Made by a program: the position numbers and the translations under genes | Origin: Fibrobacterota bacterium | GTDB taxonomy: Bacteria; Fibrobacterota; Chitinivibrionia; Chitinivibrionales; Chitinispirillaceae | DNA length: 64,000 bases | Assembly (NCBI GenBank): GCA_023412475.1 | Contig: JAEYNR010000039.1 | Span: 1 to 64,000, forward strand | Reading direction: 5' to 3' | The notes under the pieces: generated by a model | Seen by the model: the letters and a program-made list of their open reading frames with translations, nothing else | Databases searched by the model: none | Told to the model about the DNA's origin: nothing | Shown: in pieces, positions 54,348-63,605 of the stretch | How positions within the stretch are numbered: position 1 is the first letter of the stretch | Layout: each line of letters starts with the position of its first letter

Positions 54348-56885
54348 TCAGGCTTTTCTCTCCTTTAAAACTACCTCGGATGATTTAACTTTCCAAATGT
54401 CATCAGCATATTCCTGAATGGCTCTGTCAGAGGAAAATTTGCCCATATTTGCTACATTAAGGATCGATTTCTGAGTCCAGGTAAATCTGTCATTAACATA
54501 TAATTTTTCTATTTTTGATTGGCATTCTAAATAATCATCAAAATCAGCCATTACCATGTATCGATCACCATGATTAAGAAGAGAATCAAAAATAGGATTA
54601 AAAAGGTGGGGTTCTTCCGGACTGAAAAATCCAGATGAAACAAGATCCATAACCCGTTTCAGCTCTACAGATTTTTGATAATACTCTCTGGGATTATAAC
54701 CGCGGTTTCGGACCTCCTCAACTTCATCAGCTACAAGTCCGAAAATAAAGATGTTTTCTTCCCCAACCTGTTCCCGTATTTCAATATTTGCTCCATCCAT
54801 TGTACCTACAGTAAGCGCTCCATTAAGGGCAAACTTCATATTACCAGTGCCGGATGCCTCTGTACCAGCAGTAGATATCTGTTCAGACAGGTCGGCCGCA
54901 GGTATGACATATTCAGCAAGTGAAACTCTGTAGTTTGGCAGAAAATATACTTCCAGAAGACCTTTAGAAGATGGATCAGTGTTTATAACATTTGCCACAT
55001 TGTTAATAAACTTAATGATTAGTTTAGCCATATAGTACCCTGGAGCAGACTTTCCAGCAAACATAACGCATCTTGGAACAAAATCAGTAGTATTTCCTTC
55101 TTTTATTCTGTTATACAAAGCAATACAATGAAGGATTTTCAATAATTGGCGTTTATATTCATGTATTCTTTTAACATGCACATCAAATAGCATGTTGGGA
55201 TTTATCCGTAGGCCATCCCATTTAGCAATTTTTTTAACGAATTCGTTTTTGCATTTCTGTTTTGCCTGCTGCCATTGTAATTGGAAATCATTATCAGAAG
55301 AAAAAGCTTCCAATCTTTTCAGCTCAGAGAGATTTGTAATCCATCCAGAACCAATTTTGCTTGATATTAAATCTCTCAAGGCCGGGTTAGATTTGTAAAG
55401 CCAGCGACGTTGGGTAACGCCGTTAGTTTTATTATTAAATTTCTCAGGCCACATTTCATAAAAATCCCGCACTAATCCATTAGAAAGAAGCTGTGTGTGA
55501 AGTTGTGAAACCCCATTTATTGAATGGCTAGCTACTATGGCCAGATATGCCATTCTGACCTGAGGCTCCGAACCCTCTTCAATAAGTGACATCCGTCGTA
55601 ATCGATCAATATCGCCAGGATACTTGAAAGATACTTGCCTCAGAAAACGGGCATTTATTTCATAGATAATTTCCATGTGACGTGGCAGCAAACGTTTCAT
55701 CAAACTGACCGGCCATTTTTCCAACGCTTCGGGCATCAGTGTGTGATTTGTATAGGCAAAGGTTTCTGTAACTATTTGCCAGGCCTCATTCCAACTTAAT
55801 TTATGCTCATCAATTAGCAATCGCATAAGCTCTACAATAGAAATTGCGGGATGAGTGTCATTAAGCTGAATTGCAACCTTGTTGGAAAAGTCATTAAATT
55901 CATTATTCGACTGAAGAAATCGTCGAATAATATCCTGTAGAGATGCGGATGAGAAAAAGTACTGCTGTTTTAATCTCAATTCTCTGCCAGAAGTATTATT
56001 ATCATTTGGATAAAGTACTTTTGATATGTTTTCACTGCTTATTTTATCCTGACATGCACCTATATAATCTCCATTATTAAAATATTGGAGATTAAACTCT
56101 TCGGCTGCTTTAGCCGACCACAATCTGAGTGTATTTACGTTATTGGCTCCGTAACCAGGAATTGGTATATCATACGGGATAGCAATAACATCATCTGTAT
56201 CTACCCAGCTTACCCTGGTGTGACCTGCCTCATCAGTATAAAACATGGTTTTCCCATTGAATTTGATATTTACCTTATACTCTGGCCGTTCAAATTCCCA
56301 GGGGTTTCGATACTGAAGCCATAGCTCAGGTAGTTCGTGCTGATAGCCGTTTAGAATTTTTTGATTAAAAATTCCAAATTCATAGCGAATTCCATAACCT
56401 ACTGCAGGTAGTTTTAACGTTGCCATAGAATCTAAATAGCATGCTGCAAGTCTTCCCAAGCCACCATTTCCCAAACCTGCATCATGCTCCTGATCAATAA
56501 TCTCCTCTAACTTTAAATTAAGCTCTCTGGTAGCCTCTTCGCATGGTTCTGTAATTTTAAGATTCATAATATTATCTGCTAGCAGGCGTCCCAACAAAAA
56601 TTCCATCGAAAGATAATACACTCGTTTTACATTATTATTATGATAGTTTTGTCTACTGGCAATCCAGCGTTCGATAAGACGTTCCCTTACAGTGTAAGAA
56701 AGGCTTAAATATTGATCGTGAGAGGTTATTGAGTATTTATCTTTTGCTATTTTGTATTCAAGATTATCCAGAAATCCCTGACGAATATCATCAGCACTCA
56801 TTCCTTTTTGTTGAATATGCCATATAGAGCTATTATCCCGGCTTATTGGTTTCCCAATAATTTTTTCTGTTGTTTCACTACTCAT
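54348..56885 (-). CDS. glgP: Glycogen/starch phosphorylase
   Basis: An 845-residue enzyme releasing glucose-1-phosphate from alpha-1,4-glucan. The sequence is full length and close to the bacterial/animal type. It has RLAACYLDSMATL, GYGIRYEFGIF and HVKRIHEYKRQ, and the PLP lysine K684 in TGNMKFALNG, equivalent to K680 of the muscle enzyme. The C-terminal KVKSSEVVLKERKA tail is short. It is monocistronic or leads the CoA-binding gene. It indicates glycogen storage; no other glg gene is in the window. Confidence 0.97.
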   Translation of the reverse strand: MSSETTEKIIGKPISRDNSSIWHIQQKGMSADDIRQGFLDNLEYKIAKDKYSITSHDQYLSLSYTVRERLIERWIASRQNYHNNNVKRVYYLSMEFLLGRLLADNIMNLKITEPCEEATRELNLKLEEIIDQEHDAGLGNGGLGRLAACYLDSMATLKLPAVGYGIRYEFGIFNQKILNGYQHELPELWLQYRNPWEFERPEYKVNIKFNGKTMFYTDEAGHTRVSWVDTDDVIAIPYDIPIPGYGANNVNTLRLWSAKAAEEFNLQYFNNGDYIGACQDKISSENISKVLYPNDNNTSGRELRLKQQYFFSSASLQDIIRRFLQSNNEFNDFSNKVAIQLNDTHPAISIVELMRLLIDEHKLSWNEAWQIVTETFAYTNHTLMPEALEKWPVSLMKRLLPRHMEIIYEINARFLRQVSFKYPGDIDRLRRMSLIEEGSEPQVRMAYLAIVASHSINGVSQLHTQLLSNGLVRDFYEMWPEKFNNKTNGVTQRRWLYKSNPALRDLISSKIGSGWITNLSELKRLEAFSSDNDFQLQWQQAKQKCKNEFVKKIAKWDGLRINPNMLFDVHVKRIHEYKRQLLKILHCIALYNRIKEGNTTDFVPRCVMFAGKSAPGYYMAKLIIKFINNVANVINTDPSSKGLLEVYFLPNYRVSLAEYVIPAADLSEQISTAGTEASGTGNMKFALNGALTVGTMDGANIEIREQVGEENIFIFGLVADEVEEVRNRGYNPREYYQKSVELKRVMDLVSSGFFSPEEPHLFNPIFDSLLNHGDRYMVMADFDDYLECQSKIEKLYVNDRFTWTQKSILNVANMGKFSSDRAIQEYADDIWKVKSSEVVLKERKA

Positions 56886-57159
56886 TAATATTAGTCCTGT
56901 GCTGAAGTGAATAAGAATGTTTTTACAATTTTATTACGAAAAACTAAAAAATATATGAAATATAAAGTTATATCAACAAATACTGAATGCTTCAACTGAT
57001 TAAAATAAAATAACTTAGAAGAAATTAATTATTTCAATTATCTAATTTTATTCATATTCAAATACTTTGTCAAATTGTATTTTTTCTGAATGAACGAAAT
57101 TTGAAACTGAAGATTAGTTTTTTGCTTAGAAGATTGAGATGTTTCTATTGAACATTTCT

Positions 57160-57348
57160 TTAAATTTCAGTTTCTTCTAAAGGTAATGTCAGAAGATGAG
57201 TACTATGGTCTTCAGTATTGAACCAAAAGGCTAATAGATCGCCCATTTTAGTAAAACATTCAACCAAGTCTGACCTATTTCCACAGGGATATATACTTTT
57301 GTATTTTTTCGTGGCTTCAGCAATCATTTTTAATTTTAGTTCATTCAT
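57160..57348 (-). CDS. Small protein of unknown function, 62 residues
   Basis: AAGGGG lies 6 nt before the ATG, which supports translation. The protein is a single small domain with helix MIAEATKKYKSI, one Cys (PCGNRSD), a second (VECFTKM) and a strand-rich end (DLLAFWFNTEDHSTHLLTL). It has no signal peptide or membrane segment. No family is recognised. The 274 nt upstream of glgP and the 205 nt before rimI contain nothing else. Confidence 0.6.
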   Translation of the reverse strand: MNELKLKMIAEATKKYKSIYPCGNRSDLVECFTKMGDLLAFWFNTEDHSTHLLTLPLEETEI

Positions 57349-57553
57349 TAACTACCCCTTGTATTCTCCTTCCCAGCAAGAGGCATACCAAATCAAAAAT
57401 CATTACATTGTTTGTTTTTAGCTTATTTAAATCGATATTAGTTTGATGCTAAGGAAAAAGTTACAACTAAAAAAAGAATTAATTTCCTACTATAAGAAAT
57501 TATTTTCTAAAAACTTAATTTAAATAAAGAAAAATTCCCTGGGGTTAATTAAT

Positions 57554-57991
57554 TTGAATATTGAAAAAATCACTATTTCTGACGTAATAGAGATCTATGA
57601 AATAGAAAAAAGGTGTTACTCTAATCCATGGAAATACCAATCATTGGAAAATGAATTAAAACTACCATTTGCCTTTCATTATAAGTTCAATATAAACGGC
57701 AGAATTGCCGGATATTGTTTTTGTTCTCTCAGCTTAGAGAATCTTCATATAAACAATTTCTGTATTGATGAACCATATCAAAATAAAGGTAATGGTCTCA
57801 GTTTTTTAAAATGTCTCATTAAGGAAGCTATAAATTGTGGTGTCAGAATTTTAACGCTTGAGGTGGATACTAATAATTTAAAAGCATTAACACTCTATGA
57901 AAAAATAGGATTCAAAAAAGATAGAGCTATAAAGAAATTTTACTCAAATGGGAAAGATGCTCAAAGAATGTTTTTTAATGTTTGTAGCTAA
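57554..57991 (+). CDS. rimI: GNAT acetyltransferase, RimI-like
   Basis: A 145-residue GNAT enzyme. The acetyl-CoA motif is partly changed, YQNKGNGLSFLKCLI instead of Q/RxxGxG/A. NNLKALTLYEKIGFKK is the RimI-type C-terminal signature, and IEKRCYSNPW matches the RimI N-terminus. It probably acetylates the N-terminal Ala of ribosomal protein S18 or another protein. Start is TTG 57554 with GGGG upstream. It is a single rightward gene between two leftward blocks. Confidence 0.82.
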   Translation: MNIEKITISDVIEIYEIEKRCYSNPWKYQSLENELKLPFAFHYKFNINGRIAGYCFCSLSLENLHINNFCIDEPYQNKGNGLSFLKCLIKEAINCGVRILTLEVDTNNLKALTLYEKIGFKKDRAIKKFYSNGKDAQRMFFNVCS

Positions 57992-58103
57992 CGGCTAGTA
58001 ATTACTACCATTCTTTTTGTTTATTTATTTATATCCATAAACCTTCTGCCACAGTTTTTTGAAATCGTATACAAACATCCCTAATTTAATAGAAATCAAT
58101 AGC

Positions 58104-58454
58104 TTAAATCATATCTGCATTGCAATTTTCCATAGCACATGTTCCATGAAAAATTGCTCCTTCTTTAATAATCAGGTCTTTTGTCTTCAAATCTCCAACT
58201 AATGATGAATTTTCATCCAACTCTACCCTATCTTCAACTACAAGATTTCCTACTACTTTTCCTCCAATTATAGCACTTTTTGCAACTATGTCAGCTTCAA
58301 CTACCCCTGTGTTTCCAATAGTTAAAATTTCAGTGGTTTCAATTTTCCCCTTAAAAGATCCATCTATTCTGACACAATGAGGAACATTTATAGTTCCTTC
58401 AAAATAAGTTCCTTCACCAATTAAAGTAATCGAACCCTTGTTTGTTTTTTCCAT
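58104..58454 (-). CDS. Bactofilin
   Basis: A 116-residue polymer-forming cytoskeletal protein (DUF583). It has the typical start GEGTYFEGTINVPHCVRIDG and regular short beta-helix turns (IGNTGVVEADIVAKSAIIGG, VVGNLVVEDRVELDENSS). Bactofilins form filaments without nucleotide and organise peptidoglycan enzymes or chromosome segregation proteins. It is the last gene of the par operon, 18 nt after the M23 peptidase gene, with AGGAG before the ATG. This pairing with an M23 peptidase and parAB suggests it links cell shape or chromosome position to the wall. Confidence 0.92.
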   Translation of the reverse strand: MEKTNKGSITLIGEGTYFEGTINVPHCVRIDGSFKGKIETTEILTIGNTGVVEADIVAKSAIIGGKVVGNLVVEDRVELDENSSLVGDLKTKDLIIKEGAIFHGTCAMENCNADMI

Positions 58455-58472
58455 ATAAAACTCCTTTAATCC

Positions 58473-59300
58473 CTAATCTTTTGGTACTAATAAATAATCA
58501 GATGGGTTAATTTGTTTACCATCTTTGATGACTTCGTAATGTAAATGGGGTGCTGTAGATCGTCCAGTGTTACCAACTAATGCAATTGTCTGACCTCTAT
58601 TTACATTATCATTTCGTGAAACAAGTACTTGTGAACAATGACCATATCTGGTTACAAAACTATGATCATGCCTGATGATCACCATTAATCCAAAGTATTT
58701 ATCGTTTATCACATCCTCAACAATTCCCATAGCTGTTGCTCTGATAGGTGTTCCCGAAGCAGCAGCAAAATCCACACCCTGGTGAAAAGAAGTGGTTGAA
58801 TCCAGTGAAAAATGACGTGTTATCCAACCTTCAACAGGCAATATGTTAGGCACAGACACCAGGCGATCAAAAGATGTGGATGCATTTGATGATAATACAT
58901 TTCTGGAAGATAATTGTAAAGAATCTTGTTTTTTCCAGAAAAAATTAAAATTGGGTTTTTTTTCAGAGTTTTTGAGATAATTAGAATCAGATATTGTGGT
59001 AGATAAAGCCAGATTTTCTAAATACTTGGATATAATTTCTATTTTATCCAATTTTTCTGATATTAACCTTAGGTTTTTTATATCTGAAGAAAGACGTTCA
59101 TTCTCACTCTTTACACTATGTAATAACTGGAGTTTTGCTGCAATTTCTCCTGATTTAGACAACAGAAGAACCATACCAACAGAAAAGATAAATAGAAAAA
59201 GAAATAAAGTATAAAGAATGTATTTGTGAATTCGCAAGGAAAATGATTTTCCATTATCCTCAGGAATAAACATTAAGGTGTAATATTTTGACTTGTTCAT
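58473..59300 (-). CDS. Membrane-anchored M23 (LytM) peptidase
   Basis: A 275-residue protein with an N-terminal cytoplasmic tail, one helix (about 28-48), a coiled coil (about 55-100) and a C-terminal LytM domain. The zinc ligands are complete: H173 and D177 in FHQGVDFA, and H254 in HLHYEV, with the assisting H221. It probably cuts peptide crosslinks in peptidoglycan. Its ATG overlaps the parB stop by 4 nt, and the bactofilin follows 18 nt later. Bactofilins are known to act with M23 peptidases in other bacteria (Helicobacter CcmA with Csd1, Hyphomonas BacA with LmdC). Confidence 0.92.
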   Translation of the reverse strand: MNKSKYYTLMFIPEDNGKSFSLRIHKYILYTLFLFLFIFSVGMVLLLSKSGEIAAKLQLLHSVKSENERLSSDIKNLRLISEKLDKIEIISKYLENLALSTTISDSNYLKNSEKKPNFNFFWKKQDSLQLSSRNVLSSNASTSFDRLVSVPNILPVEGWITRHFSLDSTTSFHQGVDFAAASGTPIRATAMGIVEDVINDKYFGLMVIIRHDHSFVTRYGHCSQVLVSRNDNVNRGQTIALVGNTGRSTAPHLHYEVIKDGKQINPSDYLLVPKD

Positions 59301-60178
59301 GCTAATAGTAGGTCCACTATTCTTATCAGGTCTGCTTGATTATAATAATCAATTTCCAGTTTGCCGATATTTTCTGATGACGGTTTGATTTTTACTGCTG
59401 TACCGAACTTATATTGAAGACGTTCCAGAATATTAGCGATATCTGGATCAAGAATTTCTTCTTTTTTCTTATAAGAAGTCTTTTGCGACTTTTTCTCTTT
59501 ATTAGCTTGGCTTTCTTTCTCAATATCACGCACCGAAAGATGCTCGGTTACAATACGATGAGCAAGTTCTAATTGATCTTTTTCATTTTCCAGAGCAAGA
59601 AGAGCCCTTGCGTGACCCATAGATATCTTCTCTTGTCTTACCATCTGCTGAATTTCTTCTGGGAGATTAAGAAGTCTTATAGAATTAGTAATTACAGTTC
59701 TACTTTTCCCTACCTGCTTGGAAAGCTCTTCATGTGTATAACTGAATTCTAATAACAATTTTTGATAAGCAATTGCTTTTTCAATTTCATTAAGTTCTTC
59801 TCTCTGAATATTCTCAACCAGAGCTAATTCAAGCATTTCCCTATCAGTTATTTTTGTTTTAATAATACAGGGAAGCTTATCTCTTTTTAAATAGCTAAAA
59901 GCACGAAATCTTCTTTCACCAGAAATTATTTCATAATGAGAATCCTTTTTTCTGACTACTGCAGGCTGCAATAATCCTTGACTCTCAATACTTTGAGCGA
60001 GATTTTTTATTTCTTCTTCATTAAAATCTATTCTAGGTTGAAATGGATTAGTTTTGATAGAGGAAATATCTAATAAACTTATTTCTTCATTAGAGCTCGA
60101 ATTATCTCCGTCACTATGGTCAGGAATAAGATTTGATAATCCCCTGCCAAGAGCTCTACGAGCAGGTTGTTTTTTCAT
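59297..60178 (-). CDS. parB: Chromosome partition protein ParB
   Basis: A 293-residue CTP-dependent clamp that loads at parS. Typical RRALGRGLSNLI N-terminus. The ParB/Srx nuclease-like domain has IKTNPFQPR, GERRFRA (the CTP box) and ENIQREELNEIEKA, followed by a central helix-turn-helix (about 150-200) reading parS and a C-terminal dimer domain. It overlaps parA by 23 nt. Two parS sites lie 1.5 and 3.4 kb upstream in the same operon. Confidence 0.95.
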   Translation of the reverse strand: MKKQPARRALGRGLSNLIPDHSDGDNSSSNEEISLLDISSIKTNPFQPRIDFNEEEIKNLAQSIESQGLLQPAVVRKKDSHYEIISGERRFRAFSYLKRDKLPCIIKTKITDREMLELALVENIQREELNEIEKAIAYQKLLLEFSYTHEELSKQVGKSRTVITNSIRLLNLPEEIQQMVRQEKISMGHARALLALENEKDQLELAHRIVTEHLSVRDIEKESQANKEKKSQKTSYKKKEEILDPDIANILERLQYKFGTAVKIKPSSENIGKLEIDYYNQADLIRIVDLLLA

Positions 60179-60953
60179 TTTGCATGATTTCCTTAGCTAA
60201 GTTGAGATAATTTTCTGCTCCCGAGGACATAATATCATAAAAAATGATAGGCTTACCAAAAGAAGGAGCTTCACTTAGTTTGACATTTCTAGTAATTACC
60301 ACATCGAAAACCCTACCTGAAAAGCAAGATCGAACATCTTCTGCAACTTGTCTGGAAAGGTTTAAACGATTATCATACATAGTGAGAAGAGCCCCTTCAA
60401 TAACCAGATTTGAATTAAGGCTTTTTTGCACTAAACGTATAGTATTTAGAAGTTCAGCAAGCCCTTCAAGAGCATAATATTCACATTGAATTGGAATGAG
60501 TACCGAATCTGCTGCGGTTAGGACATTCACAGTCAAAAGACCCAATGAAGGTGGGGAATCGATAATAATGTAATCATAATCATTTCCAAGGGAAGTGAGT
60601 GCAGAATCGAGTCTTTTTTCTCTTGCAATTACATTTACCAGTTCTATTTCTGCGCCAGCCAATTCTGGTGTAGAAGGAAGAATATCCAAATATTTAATTG
60701 ATTCTACGTGCACAATTGCACTAACTGCTTTTAAGTGATCTGGGTGATCTGGGCTGCTGGTTATAACATCATACACAGAATAATCGATTTCATTTTTGTC
60801 TAACCCTAAACCAGTAGTGGTATTAGATTGCGGATCCATATCTACAATAAGAGTCCTTCGCTCTGCAGCAGAAAGACATGCAGCTAGATTTATGGAAGTT
60901 GTTGTTTTTCCAACCCCACCTTTTTGATTACAAACAGCTATTACCTTAGCCAC
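60156..60953 (-). CDS. parA: Chromosome partition ATPase ParA (Soj)
   Basis: A 265-residue deviant-Walker ATPase. Walker A is KGGVGKTTTS (10-19) with the signature Lys. Walker A-prime MDPQSN and Walker B IIDSPPSLG follow. It forms a dimer on DNA and moves ParB-parS complexes. Start is GTG 60953, with AAGGGG 7 nt upstream. It lies 67 nt after rsmG in the same direction. Confidence 0.95.
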   Translation of the reverse strand: MAKVIAVCNQKGGVGKTTTSINLAACLSAAERRTLIVDMDPQSNTTTGLGLDKNEIDYSVYDVITSSPDHPDHLKAVSAIVHVESIKYLDILPSTPELAGAEIELVNVIAREKRLDSALTSLGNDYDYIIIDSPPSLGLLTVNVLTAADSVLIPIQCEYYALEGLAELLNTIRLVQKSLNSNLVIEGALLTMYDNRLNLSRQVAEDVRSCFSGRVFDVVITRNVKLSEAPSFGKPIIFYDIMSSGAENYLNLAKEIMQNEKTTCS

Positions 60954-61020
60954 TAGGAACCCCTTACTTGCATTTTAAGATATCATTAAACTGCCAATAG
61001 AGTATATCATAAGAACCGGA

Positions 61021-61707
61021 TTAGTCTTTTGTTAATTCAAGAGAAACAAGATTGAGACCCAGAATCTGATTTCCAAGATCATATTCTGCTATTTCACTGA
61101 TCTTAATTCCATCTTTTTCTTTGTTTGATGTTATAAAATCAAGTTCTGACGTGAATTGTTTTGTTTTAAAAGTATACATGTGACCTTCTTTGCACAATAG
61201 AGGTTTTGCCAATTGTGAAAATTTCTGAAGAGAACCAAAGCCTCTGCTTATCACATAATCAAAAGGTTTTTCAGGAGAAGATATATTTTCGACCTTACTA
61301 TTAATAATAGATATATTATTAAACTTGAGCTCGTCTTTTACTTCATTAAGAAAAAGAGATTTCTTTTTATTCGATTCTACAAGCAAAAATTTCAAATCCG
61401 GTCTAAATATTCTGATAGGAATTGAAGGAAATCCACCCCCAGAACCGATATCTAAAATGGTCGCATTTTTTTTAAAACCAAATAACAAGAGGGGTTGAAG
61501 TGAATCACAGAAATGACGTAAAAAAAGAATACTTTCATCTGCCTTAGATATTAGTAGTGAATCTTTATTCCACTTAAATATTAAACAGGTAAAGGTAAGG
61601 ATCAACTCCCGTTGCGACATATCAGGTGTAAGCCCCAGCCGTTCCAACTCTTTAAGCTCATAACAACTTTTTGCCCTATCAAGAAATGATTTAAGTGAAT
61701 TATTCAT
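61021..61707 (-). CDS. rsmG: 16S rRNA (guanine527-N7)-methyltransferase
   Basis: A 228-residue SAM-dependent enzyme methylating G527 of 16S rRNA. It has LDIGSGGGFPSIPI (about 100-113) and the later RGFGSLQKF loop typical of RsmG (GidB). Its ATG overlaps the mnmG stop by 4 nt, the usual mnmG-rsmG pair. The near-perfect parS in the mnmG tail lies just upstream of its start. Confidence 0.94.
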   Translation of the reverse strand: MNNSLKSFLDRAKSCYELKELERLGLTPDMSQRELILTFTCLIFKWNKDSLLISKADESILFLRHFCDSLQPLLLFGFKKNATILDIGSGGGFPSIPIRIFRPDLKFLLVESNKKKSLFLNEVKDELKFNNISIINSKVENISSPEKPFDYVISRGFGSLQKFSQLAKPLLCKEGHMYTFKTKQFTSELDFITSNKEKDGIKISEIAEYDLGNQILGLNLVSLELTKD

Positions 61708-63578
61708 GCACCACTTCCCATTGTTTCACGTGAAACCTTACTTTCAGTCTTAGTTATATAAATCGCAATTATTGAAATATCTGCTGGCGTTACTCCGGGA
61801 ACCCTAGAAGCTTGTCCTAACGTTTCTGGTTTTATTTTTATTAACTTGTTTTTTGATTCGTTTAACAAACCAGTTATTTTTTCATAATCTATGTTTATAG
61901 GAATTATTGTTTTCTCGAACCTTTTCATCTTTTCGATTTCATTTTTCTGTTTTTCAACAAAACCCATATATTTAATATCTGATTCCAAGTTTAACCAAAA
62001 CTCTCTGTCCCCATCCTCGACAAAATGTTCATTTCTTAATACTTCCATAATTGAAACTTCAGGTCTCTTAATTAATTCATCTGCTTTTATGGAACCATAG
62101 ATTTTGTAATCGTTTTGTTTATTCCATTTTTCTGCATCTATTTTTGTCTCTCTTAAATGGTTAATTAATTTTTCTTTTTTATTCCAGATTTTTTCTCTAT
62201 TTATAAAGGTTTCTTGATCGATAAAACCATTTGTATAAGCTATTGGCATTAACCTTTCATCTGAATTATCCTGCCTCAATAATAACCTATACTCAGCTCT
62301 TGCAGTAAACATTCTATATGGTTCTTCTGTACCCCTGGTTACCAGATCATCAATTAACACTCCTATATACGAAACATCTCTTCCCAATACGATAGATTCT
62401 TCACCAAGTACTTTTTGACAGGCATTAATTCCAGCTACAATACCTTGTCCTGCAGCCTCCTCATATCCAGATGTTCCATTTATTTGGCCTGCAAAATATA
62501 AATTTTTTACATTTTTTGATTCCAACGTGGGTTTTAATTGAAGTGGAAAAAAGAAATCATACTCTATTCCGTAACCAGGTCTCATTATTACTGCATTTTC
62601 AAACCCATCTAAACTATTTACCATTTTTTTCTGAACATCAATTGGCAAAGAAGTCGAAAGGCCGTTTAAATACATTTCATTATTGTCGATACTTTCAGGC
62701 TCTAAAAATAATGTATGCCCATCTCTTTCTCCAAAGGTTACTACTTTTGTTTCAATAGATGGACAATATCTGGGTCCACTACTTTTAATTACCCCCGTGT
62801 ATAAAGGTGATCTGTCCAGGTTATCAAAAATAAGATTATGGGTTGTTTTATTAGTTCTGGAGATCCAGCACATCTCTTTATTTTTTAATTTTTCTTTTGT
62901 ACTATAAGAAAATGGCCATGGATTTTCGTCTCCATGTTGAGGAGTCAGTTTATTAAAATCAACTGTTCTTTTATCTATTCTTGGCGATGTTCCTGTTTTC
63001 AGTCTTCCATTTTTTATTCCAAAGGAATTTAAATTTTCCGTGAAATTTAATGATGGCGGTTCTCCTATTCTACCACTTGGAATAGAATTCATTCCTATAT
63101 ATGCAAGTCCATTCAGAAATGTTCCCACCGCAATTATCACTGCTTTACTTTCTACTTTTTCGCCTGAATCTAATTTTACTCCTATACATCTTTCGCTTTT
63201 AACACAGATTTCTAATACCATTGCTTGCATTATTGTTATCTGATTATTGTTTTCTAAAAAATGCCTGGCTAATTTTCTATATAAAACTTTATCTGCCTGA
63301 GCCCTATTACCCCATACTGCAGTTCCTTTGCTTTGATTAAGCATTTTAAAATGAATTCCTGCTATATCAATTATTTTTGCCATTAATCCACCGAGAGCAT
63401 CAATCTCTCTTACAATATTCCCTTTTGCTATTCCTCCGATTGAGGGATTACATGACATTTGCCCAATAAGATCAATATGATTTGTAATAAGAACTACCTT
63501 AAGACCTTTTTTAGAAGCTATATTAGCTGCTTCAATTCCAGCATGACCTGCACCTATTACAATAATATCTGTTTTCAT
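61704..63578 (-). CDS. mnmG: tRNA uridine-5-carboxymethylaminomethyl modification protein MnmG
   Basis: A 624-residue FAD enzyme (GidA) that, with MnmE, modifies U34 of certain tRNAs. It has the FAD motif GAGHAGIEAA (8-17), SCNPSIGGIAKG with the catalytic Cys, GTFLNG and SGRIGEPPS, and the C-terminal helical domain that binds MnmE (LGQASRVPGVTPADI). The last residues (SKVSRETMGSGA) include VSRET, which is encoded by a parS-like palindrome. It lies 27 nt after mnmE. Confidence 0.97.
   Translation of the reverse strand: MKTDIIVIGAGHAGIEAANIASKKGLKVVLITNHIDLIGQMSCNPSIGGIAKGNIVREIDALGGLMAKIIDIAGIHFKMLNQSKGTAVWGNRAQADKVLYRKLARHFLENNNQITIMQAMVLEICVKSERCIGVKLDSGEKVESKAVIIAVGTFLNGLAYIGMNSIPSGRIGEPPSLNFTENLNSFGIKNGRLKTGTSPRIDKRTVDFNKLTPQHGDENPWPFSYSTKEKLKNKEMCWISRTNKTTHNLIFDNLDRSPLYTGVIKSSGPRYCPSIETKVVTFGERDGHTLFLEPESIDNNEMYLNGLSTSLPIDVQKKMVNSLDGFENAVIMRPGYGIEYDFFFPLQLKPTLESKNVKNLYFAGQINGTSGYEEAAGQGIVAGINACQKVLGEESIVLGRDVSYIGVLIDDLVTRGTEEPYRMFTARAEYRLLLRQDNSDERLMPIAYTNGFIDQETFINREKIWNKKEKLINHLRETKIDAEKWNKQNDYKIYGSIKADELIKRPEVSIMEVLRNEHFVEDGDREFWLNLESDIKYMGFVEKQKNEIEKMKRFEKTIIPINIDYEKITGLLNESKNKLIKIKPETLGQASRVPGVTPADISIIAIYITKTESKVSRETMGSGA
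61722..61737. promoter_or_regulatory. parS-like site inside the mnmG 3' end
   Basis: TGTTTCACGTGAAACC matches the parS consensus TGTTTCACGTGAAACA at 15 of 16 positions, and the ParB-contacted core TTTCACGTGAAA is intact. It lies within the last codons of mnmG, just before the rsmG start. Confidence 0.88.
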
Positions 63579-63589
63579 AATTATTTTAT

Positions 63590-63605
63590 TGTTTCACGTG
63601 AAACA
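63590..63605. promoter_or_regulatory. Perfect parS site
   Basis: TGTTTCACGTGAAACA is an exact 16-bp parS palindrome. It fills most of the 27-nt gap between the mnmE stop (63606) and the mnmG start (63578). It is the loading site for ParB, encoded 3.4 kb away. Confidence 0.96.
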
